Assembly (NCBI GenBank): GCA_033439295.1
Contig: JAVTLE010000016.1
Location: 2,418,001-2,482,000 of the forward strand
Source: Deuterostichococcus epilithicus
Taxonomy: Eukaryota > Chlorophyta > Trebouxiophyceae > Prasiolales > Stichococcaceae
Reading direction: 5' to 3'
Length of the DNA stretch: 64,000 bases
The notes beneath the pieces are model-generated. The model saw only the letters and a program-made list of their open reading frames with translations. It had not been told where the DNA came from and ran no database searches. Both the position numbers and the translations under genes were made by a program. Positions 54,185 to 64,000 of this stretch are shown here, piece after piece (the stretch's first letter is position 1; each line of letters opens with the position of its first letter).

Positions 54185-57100
54185 TCAAGTACACAAACGG
54201 TACACAGAGAGCTCCAGATCTCCAGATGGCAGACCAGAAGGCCAGAATGCAGCCTCGCGACGGCGATGGCAGGGGCTGGCAGGCCAACCATGAGCTGACC
54301 CTGCGGAAATCAGCATTCGGCAAGGGGCAGAGGCAGAAGCAGAGGCAAAGGCAGAGGCAAAGAGAAAAGGCAGGGGCAGTGCGAAGGGTGAAATGCAGGG
54401 GCACTCGGGGGGCGCACAGATGCGGGTGTTGTTGATGGAGCGTGAGTGCAGCTTGGCGGAGGGGGCAGTCCAGCCCAGGTCCAGGCCGCAGTCGTTCTGC
54501 GCGACCTGCTTGCTGCCAAAGTACTCAGCCAGAGCGGCGAAGGCGCCCGTCACGGCGGCGTTGCCGTCTGCAGAGGGTACAGGCGCCATCATCAGCACGT
54601 TAGCAGGGAGTGTTCCACTGTCTCCCAGGCAACCGGCGGCGGGCGCCACTGGGCTGCGAATGCATCGGCTGCCAGGCATGCATAGTAAGTAGCCTCTGGT
54701 TGAATCAAGGCTGCTCCCCCATCGATGCTGGCCGGCGGCGTGTATGTGCGCACGGAGCCGCTGGAAGGGCCGCACCGGTGGTCGGCTCGGCATAGCTGAA
54801 GTCCTTGCGGCCGACGACGATGCTGTCGTCGCCCAGCGGCGCGCCATACAGCGCGCCGTACGGCGTGAAGCGCTGCGGCCGGAAGGAGCCTGCGGCGCGG
54901 AGTGGGCAGGGGCATCAGCGCCCTGTCCCAGTTTCTGGTGCAGACCGGGGGGAGACATGCAAATTCTGACATTGTGATAGATTTCAACCAGGCGCGTCCG
55001 CGCAGGCGCCCCCGCGTCCGCTGCCGGCCCGCATATCCGAGCTGCCTGTGGCGCCCCTGCGCCTGACTCTTAATCCATGCAGCCCAGAGAAAAGCAAAGT
55101 TGCGCCTGTGGCCCAAGCAAGCTGCCCATACGTTTCCCATGTCCCGACTGCCCACGATGTCTCAGCGGTGGCAGTGAAATCACAAGTGGGTCGTCAAGTA
55201 CAGACATATGGGAGACTTCACGGATGGGGAGAGAATACAGAAACACTTCACGCACCCTCCATGTCGAACTTGGCCGCCTCTACGAACAGCCGGTTCTGGT
55301 ACTTGCCGTTGGTCTTCTCCGACCGGATGTTGGCATACACCTTGAGACCCTTGAGTGGCTCGGTGATGTACGAGTTGTAGCTCTGCAGCCGGGCGCCAAC
55401 GACGGTGTGAGCAGAGCATGGGGATTTGTTCTTCGATCTCCCGCATTTACAGTTCTAGGGTAATGCAACTTTCAGGTGGATGCAGCTTCATGTGGCGCCT
55501 GGGGGCCAGTCCCGCTCGTGCACTGCTTGCGCGGCGCGAGATGCGGTGGCGGTGCAGTAACCATGTGGTGCGCAGTATGACATGGACGTTGGGGACTGCA
55601 AACAGTCAGACTACAGGCGGTCACCAATGGCCCCACCTGCTTGTGCCACCAGTACTTGGGGGAGGTGCTGCTGTAGCCGCCCAGCCACGAGCGGCCGCCG
55701 TCGCCCAGCACCTGCAGAACAGTTTCTATTGTTGTTAATTCAATGATCAAGAAGGTCAATGCCGGTCAGTGCTGCTGCAGCACGTTCACTCGGTGTTGGG
55801 TCTGATCTAGTACACACGCTGGGAGGCTCGGCAATGCAACCGGGCCTGCTTTGGCACGCAACTGACAGACATGGGTTTAGATGGCACGCTGGCAGGCCCA
55901 TGGCTAACAGGACAGCGGGCTGCGAACAGTGGTGGACTGTGGCAACAACTGATCCGAATCATAGGACATGCACGAGGGGGCTGAATGTCGCACATAGTTG
56001 ATCTGGAACGCCGCGTAATTGAACCTGTTACATGATATTTTATTTGAAAGTTAGCATACAGACGTATAGGCTTTGTTTGTGCTTCTTTTTTCTGAACAAC
56101 ATTGACTTGATAGTCTGCCATTGTCTGCAAGTTCGAGAGCAATGCGGCTTGCAGTCTGCAAATCTTACAGCTGCGCGGCGTAGCCCAGGTTCTTGCCGCG
56201 GCTGCGCAGGTTCTTGGACTGCTTCAGCGCCAGGAACGCCATCTGCAGGACGACACAGGGACGTGCAGCGCAGACAGTCAGTCATGGCTGGAGAGCCCGC
56301 GACATTTGTTGCACACATTTGCAACACCATTATTGCTCGCCGATGCAGTAGGCCGTTGAGAACACAGCAGGAATCGGTGCCGTCAGGATGAGTCCCATCA
56401 AGGTGGCTGATGCCTTTTGCACTTCAACTGTCACCGCGTCACGACCATCAGTCGCTGCTCTTAAGCCTGCTGGCGACAGTTCCTATGTCGTTTTGATTCC
56501 TTTCCATATTTCCATGTTTTGGAGGAGTTTCAGGGCTCACCTGGGTCGTGGGGCGCAGAGCACCAAAATGGTAGGGATATGCGAGGCCGGCGGGTGTGTG
56601 CTGGATGATCTGCTGCAGGTAGGGGCGGAAGAAGCCTTGCGCGTGGCCGAAGTATTTCCCGCTGTTGGCGGGGTCGACCTGCGGCACAGCAAAGGTTCTC
56701 ACCTTCCCGGCTGCGCGCGATCTTGAGAGCCTTCCCAGGAGTTTCAGCAGTGCGACGGGCTGGCTTTGGGCACTGCTGACCATCGAGGTCGACAGGACGG
56801 AACGTGTGCAAGGCGGAATGCAAGCACATCTGTTGCAGCTGCATGAATGCACGGTGACCTGGGGTGACCGCACCGTCTGCATCATCACGGTGAGCGCGGG
56901 GACCTTGTTGCCGGTCTCAAAGGCGTACGGCGGCTGCGGCAGCTGCAGGCAGAACAGTGCTGCCACTTCGGCAGGCGGCCAGGTCGACACACTCGCAGCC
57001 CGCACGGGACGGCGACAAACAGCAGGGTTTCAAGGATAAATGCACCAAACATGCGCAAGCAGTGGGCGCCGGGATGCGTGAGGATGGGGCTGGCGATGAA

Positions 57101-60100
57101 ACGGAGACCACAGCAAGCCGCAGCATGGGGCACAGGCAACATAACATGACACTGCCAGCTGCAGGTGTGTGCAAGCTGCATCCTGTCTTGCTGGGGGTCA
57201 ATCCAGACTGCCCTTACCTGGTTGTAATACTTCTTTGCATCGCTGCGGAAGCGGGCCTCGCCGGTCGCACGGAACAGCCACGCGGCGGCCCACGCCAGCT
57301 CGTCCTTGTAGCCGTTCGAGGAGGCGTACAGGCGCTGCAGGGTGGGGCAACAGCAGGGTCGGTGCATCGGTGCATCAGCGACAACATCACGGTGAGAGTC
57401 CGAAGAGGACAGGGCAGGAAGACAGGGCAGAAGCAGAGGAATCTCACTTGCTGCCGCAAAGCAAGGTGGCCACTGTGTATCACATGCTGTTGTGTAAATT
57501 CGAAGCTCTGTACTGGTGGCCCGACTGGCCAGAGACCGCGCAGGGCGCATGCAATGGCAGGACAGACGTCCAGCAATGGTGCAACTCACCATCAGACCCC
57601 CCTTGCGCCGATCAATGCCGCTCCTTGAAGGGTTTCAGGCAGGAGGTGTTGCTGGCTGAAGGATGCGTGGGAGCCGGAGATACTGGGGTTGGGGATTGGG
57701 TATTCAGATATCAGACATTTCTCATTGCACAGACTCGCCTTGTGGATGCCCAGGCAGGAGGTGTCGCTTGCGGAGGCGTAGGAGCCGGGGTACTTGGTGG
57801 CCAGGCTGTACAGCTGCTTGGCGTGCACGATCATGGCCTTGGTGTCGCGCTTGACGCCGTTGGCCTTGTAAACCATGGAGGCAGCGGCGAGCGCTGCCGC
57901 CGCCTCGCCCGCAATCTCGGAGCCTGCAGGGGTTTAGGATTTGTGAACTAGTCAGAACCATTGAGGAACTGCTGCCTGCAGGAGGTTTCTGAGCGCAGGA
58001 CCCTCCGCCCAACAGGCGACGCCGCCGTGCCGGCGATTGCACAGGCCAGCTGTGCCAGCAAGCGTTGGAATGTCCGGGCATGCCGGCTGCTCGCATGCAG
58101 CGCAGCCTGCGGAGGGTCTGCCAAATATGTGCCAAAGATGTGCCTTGTGTGACCATGGGTTGTCGAGAGTGTCTGCCGGCACAAGTGTTCAGAACAACGG
58201 CTGGAAAGCGCACCCCGGTGCTTAGAGTCGATGTAGCAGGTGGTGCGCTTCTTCACGTATGTGTCATACCGCTCGACGGAGCCGTAGCTGCAGCCAGAAC
58301 GCTCCAACATCATAAGTCCGAGCTTACGGAAGCACGATTGCGCATTTGGATCCGGACAGCGACTGCCAGTGGCAGTCGACTCCTGCTCCCACACACGGAG
58401 CGGCTGCGACGGCAGCAGCGAACTTCGGCTGTCATCATGAAGAAGAACTGTCATCATGAAGAAGGAACCTCACTGTTCTGCAACCGCCATGTGGCAACAC
58501 GTTGGTGGGAAGCATAAATGTGGTCAAGGCACGCACTAGTCGAAGTCCAGGGTGTCGTTGCCGAGGACTGCAACGAAGCGGTCGGGCTTGGAGTGCGCGG
58601 CCATGAGGTAGTCGGCGCCCCACTCGATGGCATCGATGGCTGCGTCGCGGCAGCAACGATGACCCAGTCAGTACAACGCTCGGGACAGTTCAAATCAGAT
58701 GGCTTTGGCACCTCACAGCGGTATACTGAGCAGCCAGCTGTGACGCTCTGCACGTGCATGCTGCGGGTGCGACAGGCAGCCCAAGGGTGGATTTCCTCGT
58801 GCACCGAACTTGGGGTTGTTGGCATTAGGTAGGCTTCCCTGCAGCACCCACCGTTTTGCAGGTCGCCAGACTTCTTGAAGCCGGCAGGGAACTGGAGCAC
58901 GCCGTCCGCCAGCACCGTCACCTGCGCAGGGCGGGCGAGAGAGGCGTCATGACGATGTCCGCATGAATGCCGGGCGGTTGACTGTGACCGAGGCGCAGGT
59001 CCCTTTTGTTCGGTCGAAGCTGCTGTGATGGACGGTCTCCGCGACAGCGTTGCAGGCGGCAGCGGCAAACTGCTCGTTATGCTGGAAGGCGTCTCCATGT
59101 CTGGCGCTCTGGCACCAGCTGGCCCCTGTGCTGGCCAGGTGCCCGAGACCCTGGAGCAGCAGGGTGTGCGCTGAATGCCGGCAGCCCTTTCAACCCCGGG
59201 GATTTTGGGGAGAGGAACACCTTGTGTTTGACAACTTATCGGAATATCCTGAACCCTGCACCCAAGGCGCACCAGGAAGGCCTCCACCAGCCCCAGCTTG
59301 AGGAAGGAGCCGCCGGCCTCGTAGTAGCCCTTGCTCAGGTTCTCGCCGCTGGGGCCGCGGCACTTCAGGCAGCTGTCCGAACGCCTGAGGGTGGGAATCG
59401 CACATCAGCAGTGAGTCCGGGTGTCGGAGTGGTTGCAGTCTGTGAGGGCGGACGCCCTGTCAAAGCTCCCGATTGTAGGTGATGTGCGTATATACTGGTG
59501 CCGGCCCTGCCAAACCTGGCAAGGCGCCGTCCGATGCAGGCATGTTAAAGGACACAGCTGCAGACGTAGCCAGCCACTGCTTAGGGGTCTGAGGAGGGGA
59601 CGCACCATGCGAGCCGCTGGCGATTGAGCTTGCCTGCAGATACAACAGGATTTGTGGGTGCACGCTCCGAGGCTTTCCAAACCTTGCAAGTGGGGTCAAC
59701 CTGCCGCGATCAGCAGCCAGACAGCTGAGCGGGCTGCGCAGGGTTTTCAATGGAGCTATGTCTGCAAAAGACTGCACGGCTGTCGCCAGTGTGGATTGAA
59801 GAATGCCAGAAGCACGGCAGAACAGGCCCGCACCAGAGCGCATGGACTCGAAGAAGATGAGCGACAGGTGGATCGCCTTGGTGTAGCTGTAGCGCGCCGC
59901 GCTGGTGCTCGGCATGTTCTGGTTGTTGGCCGCTCCGGCCACGTCTGCAGTTTGCAATTGCATTGCACGGCGGTTGGGCGTTAGGTGTAGGTGTGCAGCT
60001 TCTCGATGCTTCTGGACCGAACCGGCCTCAGTAATCATGCAGCGTACGGCACGGCAGGGCATTGGCATTGCGAAAGCAGGGCGAGATGACGAACTAGCGG

Positions 60101-61247
60101 CAGGACGACGCACTGGTGTTCTTGGCCGCGGGCGACTTCGTGTGGGATCCGTTGGGGTTGTACCTGGAACACACGAGTTTGTCAGTGTTTCCGTGGCGAC
60201 GATAGCACCTATGGTAGCGGCTGGACATGCGCGGGCGTGTTAACCACCATGACTTACAAGGCACAAATGTGGGTTGTACCAGTAGTTGGCCCTGTCAACG
60301 TTGTCACATACAAAGGGTTGTGAGCGCTCTGAGGTGGGCACTGTCGATTGCATGTGGGCAGCGCACACACCGGCAGACGCCCGGGTCCATGGGGCAGGTG
60401 TAACCGCCGCACGCGGCGTCGCAAGGTGTGCTGAACGTCAGCCCGAGGCTGCACACTGGGTTGTAGCCCTTGCCGCAGTTGCAATCGCCCACCTTGATCT
60501 TGCAGTAGGCGCACCTGTAGGAGGCAACAACACAAGGCCTTGCAAGAGTTTCAGTCGCCAGGAGCGAAACCAGCAACAAAGCAACAAGCGGCCCAGCCTC
60601 AGACCCTGAGTCAAGGCAAGCAACCCTGACAGAGAGACAGACACCAGCAATCATATGTGTAGGAGTAGAAGCAACATGCAAAGCGCACACTCGCGAAACC
60701 AGAATGTGAGTGTTATGGGCCAGCCGTGCCAGCTGAATGGGCACTGCTCTTTTAGTCTCTGCAATTGAGAAAACTTGAGTCGAGGATGCTCACGGGCCGC
60801 TGGAGCGGACGAGGACGTTGGCGCACTTGGCGGCGCACTCATTTCCATAGGTGTTGTAGTCAGCGCCGCACACCTGTAGCCGCACATCACTTGAGTCGGC
60901 AATGCAATGGTGCAGCCTGAGACAGGGCTGGCAATGCACTGGTGCCAGGCACGATATTCCACAGGACCCACCGGCTTGAATACGTTAGGAATGCCACCCT
61001 TGGTACGGCATGAGCACTCTGCGGCGCCAAGCCAATTCGTCAAGAAGCCGCCAGACTTGTTGATGATGTGACAGCACCTGGTTGCAGTGTTTGAGCCAAT
61101 GCAAGTGAGGGAGAGGTTGAGCAGCAACGCTGAGAGGCAGAGACACTCACTGCCAGTCGGCTTTGCCAGCCGCAGCGCAGCGTCAGCTGGCGCCGCAGCA
61201 ACTAACAGTAGCGCTGCCGCCACGGCGGCTGCGACCGCGGCCTTCAT
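54185..61247 (-). CDS. Secreted GH9 glycosidase-like protein with two Kazal-type modules
   Basis: Start 61247: signal peptide MKAAVAAAVAAALLLVAAAP. Two Kazal-like Cys modules follow: one from 61018-60794 (KCSCRTKGG ... VCGADYNTYGNECAAKC), one at 60514-60371 (DCNCGKGYNPVCSLGLTF ... CDAACGGYTC). After a Ser/Thr/Asn linker the GH9 barrel runs YSYTKAIHLSLIFFESMRSG (59900), KLNRQRLAW (28-nt exon 59633-59606), GYYEAGGSFLKLGL (59310) and IEWGADYLMAAH (58620). It continues GSEIAGEAAAALAAASMVY (57910), GYKDELAWAAAWLFRATG (57310), AFETGNKVPALTVM (56930), FQINYVLGDGGRSWLGGY (56000/55700) and DFSYAEPTTDGNAAVTGAF (54800/54560). GH9 enzymes cut beta-1,4-glucans. The catalytic acid Glu (AEPTT) is kept, but the usual DAGD motif is EAGG, so the catalytic base is missing. 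About 680 residues. The last exon is uncertain. Confidence 0.9.
57630..57690 (-). repeat. Decayed copy of a GH9 exon end
   Basis: The exon ending near 57742 encodes YPGSYASASDTSCLGIHK. An intronic copy 115 bp further along the gene shares GGCTCCcACGCaTCC and ACACCTCCTGCCTG and ends CTTCAAG where the exon ends CCACAAG. Confidence 0.8.
60155..60290 (-). repeat. Intron flanked by a 116-bp direct duplication in GH9
   Basis: GGTACAACCC occurs ending at 60280 and again at 60164-60165 (minus strand). Splicing from the GT inside the first copy to the AG just before the second gives the in-frame junction ANYW plus YNPNGSHTK. The intron therefore equals one duplication unit. Confidence 0.65.
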
Positions 61248-63090
61248 GCTGTGATATCGAAGCCTCCCGCGGCTTCCAATATCCAGGCGCTCGAGCAGCA
61301 GCACGCCTTGTTACCTGTTTCCAAAGTCCAAAACTGACTCAGTCACTACCCGGTACCTCAGCAGGGAGTATACGCGCTCGCTTGCGGACCGTCCATGGGC
61401 GTCTGGCTGCGACGAGCCTGCGAGGTGTAGCCTGTGTGATAAAGTCATAGTGAAGCATCATCAGAAGGGTTTGCAGGGAAATACAGGCAGCTGCAGAAGG
61501 GCCACCTCCGCCACCATGCCACCATGCTAGCCAGACAATCGCAGTCGAGCTGCGCCTACGTGTACAAGTATGATCAAACGCGTTCAATCAGCCATGATCA
61601 ATGCACACGCGCACGCTGTCAGTCGGCCAGCTGTGGGTGCTGGGCAGTGCAATCCAGGGGAGCAGGGATCTGGCCAGTCGACTGCTTCCGCGGTGTCCCA
61701 CAGGCCCATAGTGACACCGAGACACCGAATATCATCCACCAGAACGGCATTCAGCAGCATGACAAAGTTTCCGAATTGATGGACCTCCAGAGCGAAGCTG
61801 GCATAAGCCGACTGCGGGTGCACCCCACGGTTTAACACCACCCTGGCGGCGTGGCGATTGTGCGGCGATCGCAAACGAATGTGCGTTATCCACAGAGTCG
61901 TGTCATCGCGCACACGAGGTTGCTGTTCACCCGAGAGCGATAAAACGACTCCAACCGGCGCGTCGTCGGGCGGGCTTAGCATGCCAAGGATCAACATGGC
62001 TGCGCTTCACCCGGAGCATTGAACAGCACCAATGCTACCAGATGATGTGCACAGGCTGCTGCTTGCACGCGGCCAGCACCCTGACGGTCATGCGTGCAGA
62101 CGGAACGGTGGTCCCCACCGACTTCGTCGGTTGCAGTCGACCCGCAGAAGCAGACGCAGCTGGTTGGCGGCAGCAGATCCCACGCCACGATCTACAGTGT
62201 CCACGCTCACCAAGGCGGGGCTTGACTGCCGCCACCTGTAGAGGGCGCTGCATGTCACCAGTCCCTGAACCCTTCGCTGGTCACGCCCATCACGTGCGGA
62301 TCTCATGATGGGGTTCTAGGGAAAACATAGTCCAAGCAGTTAGACTGGGTATCCCCTCGGATCTGAGGTGGAGCACAGTTGGAGTTCAGTCAGCGTGGGC
62401 AGGTAAACTCTCTGGCCATGCACTGTACGAGCCTGAAATGGTTTGCCGGTTTGCTCAAGGCCGCCGAGCTGCTTGTCCCTTTGTGACAGGGCAACGTGCT
62501 AATGTAAGCGAGGGCGCGCCGCCTATTCCTTCGGTGTCATATCACATGGCGCCCGTGGCTTGCAAGGGTCCGGCATGCCAACAGGCTTCCAAAAAGTTGG
62601 ATGTTTCGAGGAGAAGCTGCAAATCATCACGGCAAACCCCTCTACGTACTTGTGTAAAATGTCATGTGGTTAGGCTGCGCATCCGTGCTGCGCTTCACTG
62701 TAATCCCAGTGAGGCATGTCACCGCTGGCGGCAGCCTCTATGCTGCGGGTCTGCGGCAGTTTTCGCACTCGTCGAGCTTGCAGATACTACTGCAGCCCCG
62801 CAGCATATAGATATACTAGCAATCGCGATCAGCGTGCAGCTTCGCGCATCAAGATACAAGGGCAGAACAGCCCTATGCTGTCTCCCAGGTTACGGGCATT
62901 GCGGATCGTCACAGCATCGCAAGCCTCAACCCTCCTGCGCATGTCCAAAGCAACAATGAGAGAGAGAAGCGTGAATACAAGCTCTTCCATCGACCGAAGT
63001 TGACAAGCTGCGCAAGTAGCACCACTGACAGCACAACTCAAAGCGCAGCCAGCGACGGCGCCGCGGAACAATGGAAGGGTATCTTTACCT
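61248..63090. other. Unresolved region right of the GH9 start
   Basis: This contains the GH9 promoter. It may also contain downstream exons or the 3' UTR of the right-edge minus-strand gene. One weak candidate segment (VAAVKPRLG, near 62240-62215, minus) has plausible splice borders. Nothing is called. Confidence 0.35.
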
Positions 63091-64000
63091 GTGAGCCGGC
63101 CACCGGCGCGGCGAGCTTGGCGGTCGACGGCACAAAGGCCGGGCTGTTGGGGCGCAGACTGGAGGTGCCGGCGGACGTGGGCGAGCGAGTGAACGGGCTG
63201 CCGGCGCCCGCGCCCACGGCGCTGGGCGACAGCAGCGGGCGGGANGCGATGGGGGCTGCGGCGCGGCGCCGAGCGGCGAGGCGGGGCCGGCCCCGGCCCT
63301 GGAGCCCCACAGGTTGTACTGCGTCGCAGCGGCGGCGGCGGCGGCGGCGGCGGGGGTGAGGCTGCGCGGCGAGCCGGGGGCGGGCGACGCCGCGCAGCCC
63401 GGCAGCGTCAGCTGCGGCAAGGAAGGGCGCCGCCGCCCCGCCGGAGGCCAGCGGGCTCGGGCGCGGCTGCGTGCCGGCGCCGGCGGCGTGGAAGCCGAGC
63501 CGGGCGCGCATGCCGGGCGCGTCGGCGTGCGCCGGCGGCCACGGCTCCTGCAGCAGCGGCCCGGACCCTGCCGCGCGCCCCAGGGNGGGCCCGCGGGGAG
63601 ACAGCGGAGGAGGCGGCCGCGGCGCCGTGGCGGGGCTGCCGCCGCCGCTGGCGGGGCAGCTGTCGGAGGCGGCGGGGGCCAGCAGGTCGTCCGACAGGTG
63701 CGCTGGCAGCAGCGACTCCAGCGGCAGGCCCTCGGCGGCCGGCTGCGGCGAGGCGGAGCGGCGCAGGCCGTCGGTGGAGGATGCGGAGGCGGCGCCCAGG
63801 CTCGGCGGCGGCGCTGGCGACGCCGACGCCGACCGGCGGCCGTCCCAGTCGTGCACCGAGCCCGCCGGCGAGGCGCCGGTGAAGAAGCCGTACAGCTCGG
63901 CATTGAAGCTGCCGCGCGCCAAAAGGTGGCGGCCGCCGCCGGCGTCGGCTGCCGGCGGGAGCTGCGGCGGCGGCGGAAGGTGCGGCGGCGCCGAGGCGGC
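63091..64000 (-). CDS. Partial gene running off the right edge, low-complexity product
   Basis: A minus-strand frame is open from the window edge to a likely donor (Q then GTAAAG) near 63091, with very high third-position G/C. The peptide contains ARGSFNAELYGFFTGASPAG (near 63910) and SVHDWDGRRSASASPAPPPS, then long Pro/Ala/Ser/Arg-rich sequence ending TAKLAAPVAGSQ. No start is within the window. I do not recognise a domain. Two undetermined bases (63245 and 63586) lie within it. Confidence 0.6.
63245..63245. other. Single undetermined base (N)
   Basis: An ambiguous base within the right-edge exon; one codon is therefore unknown. Confidence 0.99.
63586..63586. other. Single undetermined base (N)
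   Basis: An ambiguous base within the right-edge exon, in a G-run where a length error would also be possible. Confidence 0.99.

Noticed and set aside
54320-54365. Purine-rich GGCAGAGGCA tract as a functional satellite
   Set aside because: On the coding strand it is a pyrimidine-rich tract directly before an acceptor-like CAG in the last GH9 intron, which explains it adequately.

Overview
The window looks like nuclear DNA of a green alga, most likely a Chlorella-like trebouxiophyte. The DNA is GC-rich, third codon positions in exons are strongly G/C, genes are broken into many short exons with introns of roughly 100-500 bp, and most donors read GTGCG or GTGAG. Gene content is eukaryotic and plant-like: U2 snRNA, makorin, SKA3, a plastid-type GARS, AZG purine permeases and GH9. 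I saw no bacterial operon, virus-like element or transposon. Gene models below were built by eye from reading frame, splice-site phase and family similarity, so individual exon edges may be off by a few bases.

Layout, left to right. A short terminal exon of an unknown gene (141-399, -); a U2 snRNA gene (1285-1487, -); a long uncharacterised, Ser/Ala/Pro-rich multi-exon gene (about 2165-8021, -). Next is a CRM/YhbY RNA-binding protein (9158-10956, -), divergent from a small uL18-family ribosomal protein (11313-11857, +). The uL18 stop is only 11 bp from the start of a makorin-type E3 ubiquitin ligase (11869-15162, +). GARS, the purD step of purine synthesis, follows on the minus strand (15634-19976), then a SnoaL-like NTF2-fold protein (20958-21814, +), then one polypeptide carrying two isochorismatase-like amidohydrolase domains (22502-26691, +). 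Two AZG-type purine permeases stand head to head (27503-33487, - and 35660-40785, +). After these come a SKA3 kinetochore protein (41583-45437, -), a monoacylglycerol-lipase-type hydrolase (46125-49648, +), an unknown protein (about 51222-53117, +), a secreted GH9 glycosidase-like protein with two Kazal modules (54185-61247, -), and a partial low-complexity gene running off the right edge (63091-64000, -).

From 15.6 to 40.8 kb the neighbours have related roles: purine synthesis, two fused amidohydrolase domains, and two purine transporters. This could be a nitrogen/purine neighbourhood, but the link is inferred.

The most striking pattern is structural. In five unrelated genes (makorin, GARS, the amidohydrolase, the lipase, GH9) an intron carries a decayed second copy of the adjoining exon edge, displaced by about 109-117 bp. 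In several cases an AG lies in the copy where the real exon has its GT donor, as expected if introns arise or grow by about 110-bp tandem duplication. The two AZG paralogues also disagree in intron positions, which supports rapid intron turnover.
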